From Myxococcota bacterium (GTDB taxonomy: Bacteria; Myxococcota; B64-G9), in contig JAKLGA010000022.1 of assembly GCA_022710975.1 (NCBI GenBank), forward strand, positions 20,658 to 84,657: a DNA stretch of 64,000 nucleotides, written 5' to 3'. Below the pieces are notes generated by a model that saw only the letters and a program-made list of their open reading frames with translations, ran no database searches and was not told the origin of the DNA. A program made the position numbers and the translations under genes. Below are positions 34,547 to 43,799 of the stretch, piece after piece (the first letter of the stretch is position 1; every line of letters starts with the position of its first letter).

Positions 34547-35161
34547 TCAATCGCCGCCCCCGGGAGGAGAGGCTGGCGAGAGGATGTACGGCCGCACGTC
34601 CAGCACCCGCATGCCCGCCCGGCGGGCCGCCTCGAAGCCGCTCTCGGCGTCCTCCAGCACCAGGCACCCCTCGGGCGGCACGCCCAGGAGCTCGGCGCAG
34701 CGCAGCCAGGTGTCGGGCGCGGGCTTGGGCCGGGCCACATCCTCGGAGGTGACCACGGCGGAGAACAGCGCCCGCAGGCCGGCCCGCTCGAGCAGCCGCG
34801 CGCTCTGCTCCCGCCGCCCGCCCGTGCCCACCGCGAGCGGCAGCTTGCCGTGAGCTGCCCTGGCCAGCGCCACGGTCTCGGGCACCGGCCGCACCCGCTC
34901 CACCCGCGCCAGGAAGGCGGCCTGCTTCTCGGCCGCCAGGGCGGCCGGCTCGACGGGGAAGCCGAAGCGCTCGCGCAGCAGCCCGGCGATGGCCAGGGTC
35001 GGCCGGCCGGCCACCTCCTCCATGAAGCCGTCCGGGAAGCGCAGCCCCCGCGGGGCGAGCACCACCCGCCAGGCCTCGAGGTGGGCCGGCATGCTGTCGA
35101 CCAGCGTGCCGTCGAGGTCGAACAGCAGCGCCCGGGCGGAGGGATCGAGCGGGATCTCCAT
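34547..35161 (-). CDS. HAD-superfamily phosphatase (phosphoglucomutase/YqaB-like)
   Basis: A 204-residue HAD hydrolase with a small helical cap inserted after the first strand. The nucleophile/acid pair is D15 and D17 in LLFDLDGTLVDSMP; motif II is GTGG, and motifs III/IV are RPKPAPDT and VLEDAESGFEAARRAG. This combination fits sugar- or organic-phosphate phosphatases or beta-phosphoglucomutases; the substrate cannot be set. The start at 35161 is preferred because the core fold begins within it; a longer upstream form starting at 35209 is possible. Confidence 0.85.
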   Translation of the reverse strand: MEIPLDPSARALLFDLDGTLVDSMPAHLEAWRVVLAPRGLRFPDGFMEEVAGRPTLAIAGLLRERFGFPVEPAALAAEKQAAFLARVERVRPVPETVALARAAHGKLPLAVGTGGRREQSARLLERAGLRALFSAVVTSEDVARPKPAPDTWLRCAELLGVPPEGCLVLEDAESGFEAARRAGMRVLDVRPYILSPASPPGGGD

Positions 35162-35215
35162 GGGGCTCGAGGCTATGCCGTCCCCTCGCACGAACACAAG
35201 CAGAGCGGACATCCC

Positions 35216-35248
35216 GAACCAGGAACCAGGAACCTGGAACCAGGAACC
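35216..35248. repeat. Heptamer tandem repeat GGAACCA
   Basis: About four copies of a GGAACCA-type unit, with one inverted (CCAGGAACCTGG), lie between the HAD and RsmB-type genes, just before the latter. Simple-repeat slippage is the likely origin; it may lie in the leader of the methyltransferase mRNA. Confidence 0.6.
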
Positions 35249-35287
35249 GGGTTGCGGCGCCCGGCCGGACCCAGTAAGGTGCCGGCC

Positions 35288-36625
35288 ATGGGCAAGGGCA
35301 AGGGCATCGCGGAGCGGCAGGCCGAGCTGGCGGCCGAGCTCGTCGCGCGCATGGAGCGCGAGGTCAAGCAGGGCAACCCCGTGGACACGGCCCTGTCCCA
35401 GCTCCTGCGCCGTCGGCGCGAGCTGGGCGGGCGCGACCGGCGCTTCCTGTCGGAGCTCGTCTTCTCCCACTTCCGCTGGAAGGGCTGGACCGCGCCGCTC
35501 GCGCTGCTCGGCCCCGAGGCCGCCGCGGCCGCGGCCTACCTGCTGGACGCCGCCGCCCCGCACCCCGCCGCGCGGGCCATGCTCGAGCTGTGCCGTCTGC
35601 CCGGAGACGGGCTCGCCCCCCAGGGCGGGCGCACGCTGGCCGAGCGCGGGCAGGCCCTGGTCGACCTCTGGCGCGGGCGTCTGCCGGACAACCTGGCCCC
35701 GGCCCTGCTCGAGCCGCGCGCGCTCTGCCCGGCCTGGCTCGGCGACGAGCTGTGGGTCCCGCCGGGGGCGGAGCCCGGGGCCCACCTGGCGCACTGCCTG
35801 GAGGCCTTCCAGCTCCGCCCGCCCACCTGGCTGGCCGTGCGGCCCGGCTTCCTGGACGCGCTGGCGGCCCAGCTCGGGCCCCGGGCGCCGCTCACCCCCC
35901 ACCCCCGGCTCACGCGCGCGGCCGCGCTCGGCGGCAACCCCGACCTGGACCCGGCCAGGCGCAAGCTGCCCGGGTTCTTCCAGGTGCAGGATCTCGCCTC
36001 CCAGGCGGTGTGCGAGGTGTGCGCGCCGCGGGCCGGGGAGCGCTGGTGGGACGCCTGCGCGGGCGCGGGCGGCAAGGCGCTGGGGCTCCTCGAGCGCATG
36101 CGCGGCCACGGCCAGGTGCTGGCGAGCGACGTGCGCCGCGGCGTGCTCGAGTCCGCCCGCCGGCGGGCCGAGGAGGCCGGCCTCGAGGGTCTCGAGCTCG
36201 CCGCGCTGGACGCCAGCCGCGACGATCCGCCCCGGGACGAGCGGGACGGGCTGGGGGGCTACGACGGCGTGCTGGTGGACGCGCCCTGCTCGGGGCTGGG
36301 CACCTGGGCCCGGAACCCCGACGCCCGCTGGCGGCTCGCGCGCGCGGACGTCGCGGCCAGGGCCGACCTCCAGGTCCGCATCCTCGAGCGGGTCGCGGCG
36401 GCCGTGCGCCCGGGCGGGGTGCTGGTCTACTCGGTCTGCACGCTGACCCGGGCCGAGGGGCCCGAGGCCGTGCGCCGCTTCCTGGCGCGCGTCGCGGGCT
36501 TCAGCCCCGAGCCCTGCCCCCACCCGCTCGACGGGGAGCCCACCGACGGCACGGCCTGGGTGTGGCCCTGGGACGGGCCGGCGAACGGCATGTTCATGGC
36601 CCGGCTGCGCCGGGCCGGCCGCTGA
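35288..36625 (+). CDS. RsmB/NOP-type RNA (cytosine-5) methyltransferase
   Basis: A 445-residue SAM-dependent RNA m5C methyltransferase. The N-terminal ~160 residues form a helical domain of the NusB-like RsmB type. The Rossmann part has the SAM loop WWDACAGAGGKALGLLE, then the two catalytic cysteines: Cys334 in VDAPCSGLGT and Cys384 in VYSVCTLTRAE. RsmB methylates C967 of 16S rRNA in E. coli; this protein may do so or another RNA target. The start at 35288 is the first ATG after the heptamer repeat and gives a Lys-rich N-terminus. It is convergent to the thioesterase gene, ending 5 bases away. Confidence 0.85.
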   Translation: MGKGKGIAERQAELAAELVARMEREVKQGNPVDTALSQLLRRRRELGGRDRRFLSELVFSHFRWKGWTAPLALLGPEAAAAAAYLLDAAAPHPAARAMLELCRLPGDGLAPQGGRTLAERGQALVDLWRGRLPDNLAPALLEPRALCPAWLGDELWVPPGAEPGAHLAHCLEAFQLRPPTWLAVRPGFLDALAAQLGPRAPLTPHPRLTRAAALGGNPDLDPARRKLPGFFQVQDLASQAVCEVCAPRAGERWWDACAGAGGKALGLLERMRGHGQVLASDVRRGVLESARRRAEEAGLEGLELAALDASRDDPPRDERDGLGGYDGVLVDAPCSGLGTWARNPDARWRLARADVAARADLQVRILERVAAAVRPGGVLVYSVCTLTRAEGPEAVRRFLARVAGFSPEPCPHPLDGEPTDGTAWVWPWDGPANGMFMARLRRAGR

Positions 36626-36630
36626 GCCGC

Positions 36631-37110
36631 TCAGTCCTTGAACAGGTGCTCGGGCGCGCGCACGGCCACCACCAGGCCCGTGGCGCACACCTCGCCCCCG
36701 GCGATCACCCGCGACTCCACCACCACCTTGCGGCCCTTGACCTCGACGGCCCGGGCGCGGATCTCGAGCTCCCCGCCGATCGGGGTCGGCCGCTTGAAGT
36801 CGACCTTGAGCGATGCGGTCAGGAAGCGGAGGGCAGGCTCGCTGCCCATCTCGCGGCCCTCGGCCCGGTAGGCAGCGGCCATGGCGGTGCCGGTCGAGTG
36901 GCAGTCGACCAGGGACGCGAGCAGTCCGCCGTACACGAAGCCCGGGATGGCGGTGTGGTGGGGCTTCGGGGTGAAGCGGCAGACGGCCTCCTCGCCGCCC
37001 GGGCCGTCCCAGAAGCTCTGGATCTGGAGGCCGTGCTCGTTCAGCCGGCCGCAGCCGTAGCAGTGGTTCAGATGGTCGGGGTAGTGGTGCTGGAAGGGCT
37101 TGTCGGCCAT
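36631..37110 (-). CDS. PaaI-family hotdog thioesterase
   Basis: A 159-residue hotdog-fold thioesterase. PNHCYGCGRLN-like N-terminus (here HLNHCYGCGRLNEHGLQIQSF) and the helix VYGGLLASLVDCHSTG are typical of the PaaI branch, with an Asp/His pair near the active site (VDCHST). Such enzymes hydrolyse acyl-CoA thioesters; the substrate is unknown. The gene is convergent with the methyltransferase and divergent from the kelch protein gene, whose promoter lies in the 259 bases upstream. Confidence 0.8.
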   Translation of the reverse strand: MADKPFQHHYPDHLNHCYGCGRLNEHGLQIQSFWDGPGGEEAVCRFTPKPHHTAIPGFVYGGLLASLVDCHSTGTAMAAAYRAEGREMGSEPALRFLTASLKVDFKRPTPIGGELEIRARAVEVKGRKVVVESRVIAGGEVCATGLVVAVRAPEHLFKD

Positions 37111-37180
37111 GCGTCACCTCGCTCCGGCCCGAGGTAACCACGCCGCCCGGGCGCGCGCAACCCGTCCCGCGGGCTGGCCT

Positions 37181-37200
37181 GGACTGTCCAGTGGACGGTC
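37181..37200. promoter_or_regulatory. TGTCCA/TGGACA inverted repeat, site A
   Basis: GGACTGTCCA-G-TGGACGGTC, an almost perfect dyad. Its centre is 61 bases before the -24 GG of the sigma-54 element that follows. Here it lies between divergent genes, so it cannot be a terminator. Candidate enhancer site for a sigma-54 activator. Confidence 0.5.
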
Positions 37201-37249
37201 GGGCGCGACGCTCTCCTCCCCAACTCCTTGATTATCGTCGCCCAGGCCT

Positions 37250-37266
37250 CTGGCCCCGGCCTTGCA
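37250..37266 (+). promoter_or_regulatory. Sigma-54 promoter of the kelch protein gene
   Basis: CTGGCCCCGGCCTTGCA, with GG and GC ten bases apart. Nearly identical elements occur before three other surface-protein genes downstream. Expected leader about 93 bases. Confidence 0.6.
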
Positions 37267-37369
37267 GAAAGCGAAGGTCCATGGCTGAACCGGGGCACGT
37301 TCCATGATAAGGGAGAGTCCATTAGGAATCTCGCAGGGGCGTCCGCGATTCGTAGAAGGGGGAATCGAG

Positions 37370-40300
37370 ATGAACAGTGAGCGTAAGTTGTGCGCCCTCT
37401 CGGTGGCTGTGCTGGCCTGGTTCCTCGCCGTGGCTTCCTGCGAGCTCGGCCCGACGAGCGACCCCGGGGAGCATCAGGCGACCCTGGCCGCGGCGCCTGC
37501 CGGGGAGCCGGTGACGCGGGCGTACAGCGAGGTGGCCGCGGAGGGCTCCAACGGGTCGGCGGATTCGGCCGACTGGACCCTGGGTCGGAGCGAGTGGGCC
37601 AGGCAGAAGCCGGCCGCGGTGCTGTCGCCGTCCGTGGAGCGCGCACTCGGCGACGTGGGCCTGGGGTTTGCAGGTGCGCCAACTGGGGGCCTGGCGCGTG
37701 AGCGCGGCGGGGCGGACTTCGTGTACGGCGCGCGCGCAGCAGAGGCCGAAGGTCTTGCCCCGGCAGGAGCCGCGCCCCCGTCGGCCCACGAGGCACGCCT
37801 GGGCGTGGACCTGCCGCGGATCCGGATCAAGCGACACGACGCGCAGTCCGGAGTGACCCTGGTGCCGACGGAGAACCCGCTGGCTACGGGGCCGGGGGTC
37901 GAGCGAGGCGGGCGGATGGTGTACGCAGGGGCCCAGTACAGCGCCATCGTGCTGACGCCGGGCCCCAGGGGGGTCAAGGAGGACGTCCTGCTCACCCGGC
38001 CGGTCGGGGACGAACTCTTCTTCGCGTGGACGCTAGAGCTAGGTCCGGACCTCGAGGCCCGGCTCGAATCTGACGGCGTCAACATCTACGGGCCGTCGAG
38101 CTTCTTGTGGGGGGAGATCCAGATCGGCGACGACAAGAGCCGGGAGCTGATCTCGGCCGCGCGCCAGAACGCGATGAAGGACCAGTTGCTGTACCGCATC
38201 CCGGCGCCGTTCGTGCGGCTGGCCACGGGCGAAGAGGTGCGCGAGGGGGTGCGCTACGCGCTCGAGGGCAAGCGCCTGCGGCTGGAGGCCAGGGGCCTGA
38301 TGCGGCATGCGTACCCGCTCTCCATCGACCCGACCATCGAGATCACCTCCAGCGCGGACTTCGCCCTGGGGGGCAACAACGAGTTCGGGGTCGAGATCAG
38401 TGACGATCGGCTCAAGCGCGGCAAGACCATGCGGGGCGTGGGAGCCTGGACGGCGACGACGGCCCTCCCCTCGACGCTCTACGACCACACCAGCGTGGCT
38501 TACAACGGCTACCTCTACGTCATCGGGGGCACTACCAACCAATACACCAACGCCATCCAGGTCGCGCCCATCCACGCGGACGGAACAGTGGGGGCCTGGA
38601 CCGCGACGACCTCCTTCCCCACCGCACGCAACGAACACACCAGTGCAGCCTACAACGGTCACCTCTACGTCCTCGGAGGCTACTCCTCCCTTGGCCGCTT
38701 GAACGACGTCCAGGTTGCCCCCATCCAAGCAGACGGCACCATAGGGCCTTGGACCGCGACGACCTCCTTCCCGGCCGCGCGCAGTGGCCACACCAGCGTG
38801 GCCTACAACGGCTACCTCTACGTCCTCGGGGGCCGCGACGACTCCAGCACTCTCAACGACGTCCAGTTCGCGCCGATCCACGCCAACGGCACCGTGGGAG
38901 CTTGGACCGCGACGTCCTCCCTCCCGACCCCGCGCGGGGCCCACACCAGCGTAGCCTACAACGGTCACCTCTACGTCCTCGGGGGCTCGAGCGACGTTCT
39001 GGTTGCGCCCATCCAGGCAGACGGCACCCTGGGGGCCTGGACCGCGACGACCCCCTTCCCCACCTCGCGTAGTAGCCACACCAGCGTGGCCTTCAACGGC
39101 TACCTCTACGCCATCGGAGACGAACAAGGCGCGAGTATCGACGATGTCCTCATGGCGCCCATCCACGCCGACGGCACCGTGGGGGCCTGGTCGACGACGA
39201 CTGCCCTCCCCACCGGGCGCAACAGTCACACCAGCGTGGCCTACAACGGCTACCTGTACGTCATCGGGGGTTGCGACGGGATCCTGCGTTTCGACGACGT
39301 GCTGGTGGCGCCGGTTCACGCTGGCGGGACGCTGGGGTCATGGCGCCTCGACGCCGGGCCCACCGCCCGCTCCAGTCACGCCAGCGTCGTTTACAACGGT
39401 TACCTCTACGTCGTCGGGGGCGGGACCGTCCCAGGCCTCCTGAACGACGTCCAGGTCGCCCCCCTCCAGGCAGATGGCACGGTGGGTGCTTGGACGGCGA
39501 CGACGGCCCTGCCCTCCGCGCGCTCAGACCACACGTGCGCAGCCTACAACGGCTACCTCTACGTCCTCGGGGGCAACGACGGCACCAGCCGTCTCAACGA
39601 AGTCCTGTTCGCACCGATCAACGCCAACGGCACCGTGGGAGCCTGGACCGCGACGACCTCCTTCACCACCGCGCGCGGGGGCCACACCACCGTCGTCTAC
39701 AACGGCTACCTCTACGTCCTCGGGGGCCACACAGGCTCGTATCGCAGCGACGTCCAGGTCGCGCCGATCAACGCCAACGGCACCGTGGGAGCCTGGACCG
39801 CGACGACCTCCTTCCCCACCGCGCGCTTGGGCCACGCCAGCGTCGTCTACAACGGCCGCCTCTACGTCCTCGGGGGCAACGATGGCGCCAACCTCCTCGA
39901 CGACGTCCAGGTCGCGCCGATCAACGCCAACGGCACCGTGGGAGCCTGGACCGCGACGACCTCCTTCCCCACCGCGCGTCAAGGCCACACCAGCGCAGCC
40001 TACAACGGACACATCTTTGTCATCGGGGGCTACTCCGGCTTGTATCTCGACGACGTTCACGTGGCGCCGATCCGCGCCGATGGCACCATTGATGCCTGGT
40101 CTGCCACGACGTCCATCAACCCCACCTACGCGGTTCACAACCACTCCACCGTGGTCCATCACGGCTACCTCTACGCCATCGGAGGAAAGGCCAGTTTCGG
40201 CGTGACCAACGCTATCCAGTACGCGCCGATCAGCGAGCACGGCACGGTCGCGGACTGGACCGCGACGACGCCCTTACCCACGACGCTCGCCGCTCACGCC

Positions 40301-43300
40301 AGCGCCGCCTACAACGGTTACCTCTACGTCCTCGGGGGAAGAAATCTCCCCATCGTCTGGGTGGCGCCGATCCAGGCGGACGGCACGGTGGGCGCCTGGA
40401 CGAGGACGCGGGATTTCCAGGTCGGGCGTTCCCTCCACTCCAGCGTGGCCTACAACGGCTTCCTCTATGTCCTCGGGGGGTACGACGGGACCAACCTCCT
40501 GGACGATGTCCAGGTGGCGCCGATCGCCGCCGACGGGACACTGGGGCCATGGAGGAGCACGGCGGCCTTGCCCTCCGCGCGGGCCGACCACGCCAGCGTG
40601 GCCACCAACGGCTTCCTCTACGTCCTCGGGGGCAATGCCAGCATCGGCCCTCTCGCCACCGTCATGGTGGCGCCGATCCGCGCCGATGGCTCGCTAGGTC
40701 CTTGGAGCGCGACGACATCCTTCTCCTCCGCGCGCTCCAACCACACCAGCGTGGCCTACAACGGCTACCTCTACGTCCTCGGAGGCTACACGGTCTCGTA
40801 TCGCAGTGACGTCCAGGTGGCGCCGATCAACGCCGATGGCACGGTGGGGGCCTGGTCCGCGACGACCGCCTTGCCCACCGCGTGCCGCAGTCACACCAGC
40901 GTGGCCGCCGACGGCTACCTCTACGTCCTCGGGGGCTACGACGGGGCCGACCGTCTCGACGCCGTGCAGGTGGCGCCGATCCACGCCGACGGGCGCCTGG
41001 GGGTGTGGACGGGCACAGCGGCATTCCCCACCGCGCGCCGCGATCACACCAGCGTGGCCTACGACGGTCACCTCTACGTCCTCGGAGGCTCGCCGAGCGC
41101 CGGCACGCTCGACGACGTCCAGGTGGCAACGCTCCGGACTCCCTCCGCGCGTGGCGGGTACTCGAAGCTCCTGGACCTCGGCGGTGAGGTGTCCTCGCTG
41201 GATTCCGTGACCGTCCAAGGGACGGCGGCCTACCACGGGGTGGTGTCGCTCGCCTACCGCATCGCGCCGGCGTCTGGCGTCCTCGGTGCATTGACCGACC
41301 GGGGCGCCGTCGCGCTGGGAGAGCCCGTGACGCTGGGCGACACAAACGTCCGCTATCTCTGGCTGCGGTTCGACCTCGACGACACCCGAGCCGCAACGAT
41401 CGACCCCGATGCCACGGACGAGCGCGACGTGACGGCCATCAACGTAGCATACACAGGGGCGCCGCTCGGAGGAGCCTGCGCGCTGGGCTCCGCCTGCGAC
41501 AGCGGTCTCTGCGCGGACGGCGTCTGCTGCGATACGGCGTGCGGCGACAGCGCGACCGGCGACTGCATGGCCTGCTCCGTCGCGGCCGGAGGAACGGCGG
41601 ACGGCACCTGCGGCCCGCTCTCGGCGGCCGTGGCGCCCACCGTGACCTGCCGCGCGTCGTCCGGCCCGTGCGACCTGGCCGAGACCTGTGACAGCTCCTC
41701 GACTGCCTGCCCGGCGAACGCCTGGCGTCCGAACACCTACGAGTGTCGGGCGGCCGCAGGCCCCTGCGACCTGGCCGAGAGCTGCACTGGCTACTCAGGC
41801 TCTTGCCCATCGAACTTCTTCCAACCGAACACCTACGAGTGCCGGGCGGCCGCGGGCCCCTGCGACCTGGCCGAGAGCTGCGTGGGCTACTTGGCCGCCT
41901 GCCCGGCCGACTCCTTCAGGCCCTCGCCCTTCGAGTGTCGTGCCTCCGCGGGCGACTGCGACCTGGCCGAGTCCTGCACCGGCGCCGACGCTGCCTGCCC
42001 CACGGATGCCCTCCTGCCTTCCGCGTCCGAGTGCCGGGCCGCCGTGGGCCCCTGTGACCAGGCCGAGTCCTGCACCGGCGCGGACGCCGTCTGCCCCACA
42101 GATGCCTTCCTGCCCCCCTCGACCGAGTGCCGGGCGGCGGCGGGCCCCTGCGACCTGGCCGAGGCCTGCACCGGCGCGGACGCCGCCTGCCCCACAGATG
42201 CCTTCCTGCCCCCCTCGACCGAGTGCCGGGCGGCGGCGGGCCCCTGCGACCTGGTCGAGGCCTGCACCGGCTCGTCGGCTAGCTGCCCGGCCGAGGCCTT
42301 CCTGCCCTCTTCGACTGAGTGTCGGAGCGCCGCCGGCGTCTGCGATATCCCAGAGAGGTGCTCCGGCTCCTCCGCGGACTGCCCGACTGACGACTTCCAA
42401 TCCCCGTCCGTCGAATGCCGGCCGGCGTCCTGCGTGGGGGGCGCAGAGATCGTCTCGGCGAGCTGCACCGGGACAGCTGCGACCTGTCCTGCGTTGGTCA
42501 CGACTTCGTGCGCGCCGTACGCCTGCGGGGCCGACGCTTGCCTGGCGAGCTGCGCGACCTCTGCCGACTGCTCTCCGGGCTTCTCGTGCGACGCCGGTGC
42601 CTGTATATCCGGCGGCGCCCTGGGCGACCCGTGCGTCGCGGCCGTGGACTGCCAGTCCACCTTCTGCGCAGACGGCTTCTGCTGCGACACGAGCTGCACG
42701 GCCCAGTGCGAGGCCTGCGACCTCGCGGGCGCCGAGGGCGCCTGCGGCCCGGTCGCGGGCGAGCCCCACGGCGACCGGACGCCCTGCGCTGCGGACGGGA
42801 GCGTCTGCGACGGGGCGTGCGACGGGACCAACCCGGAGGCCTGCGCCTACCCGGGCGCCGAGACCCCCTGCCGCGAGGCCTCGTGCACGGACGCCGTGGC
42901 CGTGCTCGCGGCCGCCTGCCAGGGCACCGGCGCCTGCCCGGCCGAGCAGACCCAGCCCTGCGCGCCTGGCGACTGCGAGGGCGATCACTGCGCCGGCGGC
43001 TGCACCCTGGACGGGGACTGCAGCGAGAGCCAGTACTGCTCGGCCGGGGTGTGCGTGGACCAGCTCGCCCAGGGCGAGGAGTGCGCTGGCGATCTCCAGT
43101 GTCAGAACGGCCAGTGCGTCGATGGCTTCTGCTGCGACGGCGCCTGCGCGGGCCAGTGCGAGGCCTGCGATCTCGCGGGCGCGGAAGGCGCCTGCGGCCC
43201 GGTGACCGGCGCGCCCCACGGCGGCCGGGCCGCCTGCGCCGGGCAGGGCGCCTGCGCGGGCGCGTGCGACGGCACGGCGCGGGACGCCTGCGCCTTCCCC

Positions 43301-43621
43301 GCGGCGGGCACGGAGTGCAGCGCCTCGACCTGCACAGACGGGGTCCTCACGCCGGAAGGAGTCTGCGACGGCACGGGGAGCTGCAGCGCAGGCGCGCAGC
43401 AGCCCTGCGCGCCCTACGTGTGCGGAGATGGAGTCTGCCTGACGACCTGCGAAGGCGACCAGGACTGCGCCTCGGGGACCGAGTGCTCCGGAGGAGAGTG
43501 CCGCCAGCCCGAGGCCTCGAGCGGCTGCGGTTGCGGGGCGAACGGCTCGTCCGCCGGCCCGAGCCTCGTCGCGGGAGGCCTGCTGGCCGGGCTCCTGCTC
43601 CTCCGCCGGCGCCGGGCCTGA
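37370..43621 (+). CDS. Giant surface protein: 18 kelch blades, disintegrin-like Cys repeats, MYXO-CTERM
   Basis: A 2083-residue exported protein. The signal ends in a good lipobox (LAVASC), so the N-terminus may be lipidated. After a ~300-residue region ending YPLSIDP come 18 kelch repeats of ~50 residues (residues ~357-1253; HTSVAYNGYLYVLGG core), enough for three six-bladed propellers. Eight tandem 32-residue repeats follow (~1385-1680; CRAAAGPCDLAESCTG and CPTDAF), with the cysteine spacing of the disintegrin ECD loop. A conserved Cys-rich base (~1690-2045) and a MYXO-CTERM tail (CGCGANG, hydrophobic helix, RRRR) close it. The start at 37370 has AGGGGGA upstream. Adhesion, prey or surface recognition is likely but unproven. 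The last ~790 bases are identical to part of the third protein of the island. Confidence 0.85.
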   Translation: MNSERKLCALSVAVLAWFLAVASCELGPTSDPGEHQATLAAAPAGEPVTRAYSEVAAEGSNGSADSADWTLGRSEWARQKPAAVLSPSVERALGDVGLGFAGAPTGGLARERGGADFVYGARAAEAEGLAPAGAAPPSAHEARLGVDLPRIRIKRHDAQSGVTLVPTENPLATGPGVERGGRMVYAGAQYSAIVLTPGPRGVKEDVLLTRPVGDELFFAWTLELGPDLEARLESDGVNIYGPSSFLWGEIQIGDDKSRELISAARQNAMKDQLLYRIPAPFVRLATGEEVREGVRYALEGKRLRLEARGLMRHAYPLSIDPTIEITSSADFALGGNNEFGVEISDDRLKRGKTMRGVGAWTATTALPSTLYDHTSVAYNGYLYVIGGTTNQYTNAIQVAPIHADGTVGAWTATTSFPTARNEHTSAAYNGHLYVLGGYSSLGRLNDVQVAPIQADGTIGPWTATTSFPAARSGHTSVAYNGYLYVLGGRDDSSTLNDVQFAPIHANGTVGAWTATSSLPTPRGAHTSVAYNGHLYVLGGSSDVLVAPIQADGTLGAWTATTPFPTSRSSHTSVAFNGYLYAIGDEQGASIDDVLMAPIHADGTVGAWSTTTALPTGRNSHTSVAYNGYLYVIGGCDGILRFDDVLVAPVHAGGTLGSWRLDAGPTARSSHASVVYNGYLYVVGGGTVPGLLNDVQVAPLQADGTVGAWTATTALPSARSDHTCAAYNGYLYVLGGNDGTSRLNEVLFAPINANGTVGAWTATTSFTTARGGHTTVVYNGYLYVLGGHTGSYRSDVQVAPINANGTVGAWTATTSFPTARLGHASVVYNGRLYVLGGNDGANLLDDVQVAPINANGTVGAWTATTSFPTARQGHTSAAYNGHIFVIGGYSGLYLDDVHVAPIRADGTIDAWSATTSINPTYAVHNHSTVVHHGYLYAIGGKASFGVTNAIQYAPISEHGTVADWTATTPLPTTLAAHASAAYNGYLYVLGGRNLPIVWVAPIQADGTVGAWTRTRDFQVGRSLHSSVAYNGFLYVLGGYDGTNLLDDVQVAPIAADGTLGPWRSTAALPSARADHASVATNGFLYVLGGNASIGPLATVMVAPIRADGSLGPWSATTSFSSARSNHTSVAYNGYLYVLGGYTVSYRSDVQVAPINADGTVGAWSATTALPTACRSHTSVAADGYLYVLGGYDGADRLDAVQVAPIHADGRLGVWTGTAAFPTARRDHTSVAYDGHLYVLGGSPSAGTLDDVQVATLRTPSARGGYSKLLDLGGEVSSLDSVTVQGTAAYHGVVSLAYRIAPASGVLGALTDRGAVALGEPVTLGDTNVRYLWLRFDLDDTRAATIDPDATDERDVTAINVAYTGAPLGGACALGSACDSGLCADGVCCDTACGDSATGDCMACSVAAGGTADGTCGPLSAAVAPTVTCRASSGPCDLAETCDSSSTACPANAWRPNTYECRAAAGPCDLAESCTGYSGSCPSNFFQPNTYECRAAAGPCDLAESCVGYLAACPADSFRPSPFECRASAGDCDLAESCTGADAACPTDALLPSASECRAAVGPCDQAESCTGADAVCPTDAFLPPSTECRAAAGPCDLAEACTGADAACPTDAFLPPSTECRAAAGPCDLVEACTGSSASCPAEAFLPSSTECRSAAGVCDIPERCSGSSADCPTDDFQSPSVECRPASCVGGAEIVSASCTGTAATCPALVTTSCAPYACGADACLASCATSADCSPGFSCDAGACISGGALGDPCVAAVDCQSTFCADGFCCDTSCTAQCEACDLAGAEGACGPVAGEPHGDRTPCAADGSVCDGACDGTNPEACAYPGAETPCREASCTDAVAVLAAACQGTGACPAEQTQPCAPGDCEGDHCAGGCTLDGDCSESQYCSAGVCVDQLAQGEECAGDLQCQNGQCVDGFCCDGACAGQCEACDLAGAEGACGPVTGAPHGGRAACAGQGACAGACDGTARDACAFPAAGTECSASTCTDGVLTPEGVCDGTGSCSAGAQQPCAPYVCGDGVCLTTCEGDQDCASGTECSGGECRQPEASSGCGCGANGSSAGPSLVAGGLLAGLLLLRRRRA
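42779..43568 (+). repeat. 790-base identical segment, copy 1
   Basis: Base-for-base identical to 51551-52340, at an offset of 8,772, including third codon positions. It covers the conserved Cys-rich base up to the MYXO-CTERM helix, whose codons then diverge (gtcgcgggaggc against gccgcgggaatc). Confidence 0.9.
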
Positions 43622-43637
43622 CACCCTACCCAGGAGA

Positions 43638-43666
43638 GACTGTCCAGCGGAAGCACCTGGACAGTC
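43638..43666. promoter_or_regulatory. TGTCCA/TGGACA inverted repeat, site B
   Basis: GACTGTCCAG and CTGGACAGTC, nine bases apart. The centre is 78 bases before the -24 GG of the next sigma-54 element. Half-sites are perfect but spaced wider than in the other copies. Confidence 0.5.
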
Positions 43667-43727
43667 CAGCCGGCGGCCGGGCGCGGCTACGCCCGCCGCA
43701 ACCCCCTGGTTTCACACGTCGCGGGTG

Positions 43728-43744
43728 TTGGCCCCGGCCTTGCA
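43728..43744 (+). promoter_or_regulatory. Sigma-54 promoter of the 14-blade FG-GAP gene
   Basis: TTGGCCCCGGCCTTGCA, with GG and GC ten bases apart, about 56 bases before the start codon. Matches the elements before the kelch and beta-helix genes. Confidence 0.6.
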
Positions 43745-43799
43745 GGAGACGTAGGCCCATGGCTCCATTCAGGGCGCATTTCACGAGAGGGAAGATCCC

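Noticed and set aside
35216..35248. Heptamer repeats as a mobile element end
   Set aside because: Only a few units, no flanking duplication, and no transposase nearby.
37181..37200. Dyads A-D as ordinary terminators
   Set aside because: Site A does not follow any gene, all four keep the same distance to sigma-54 elements, and none has a T-run.
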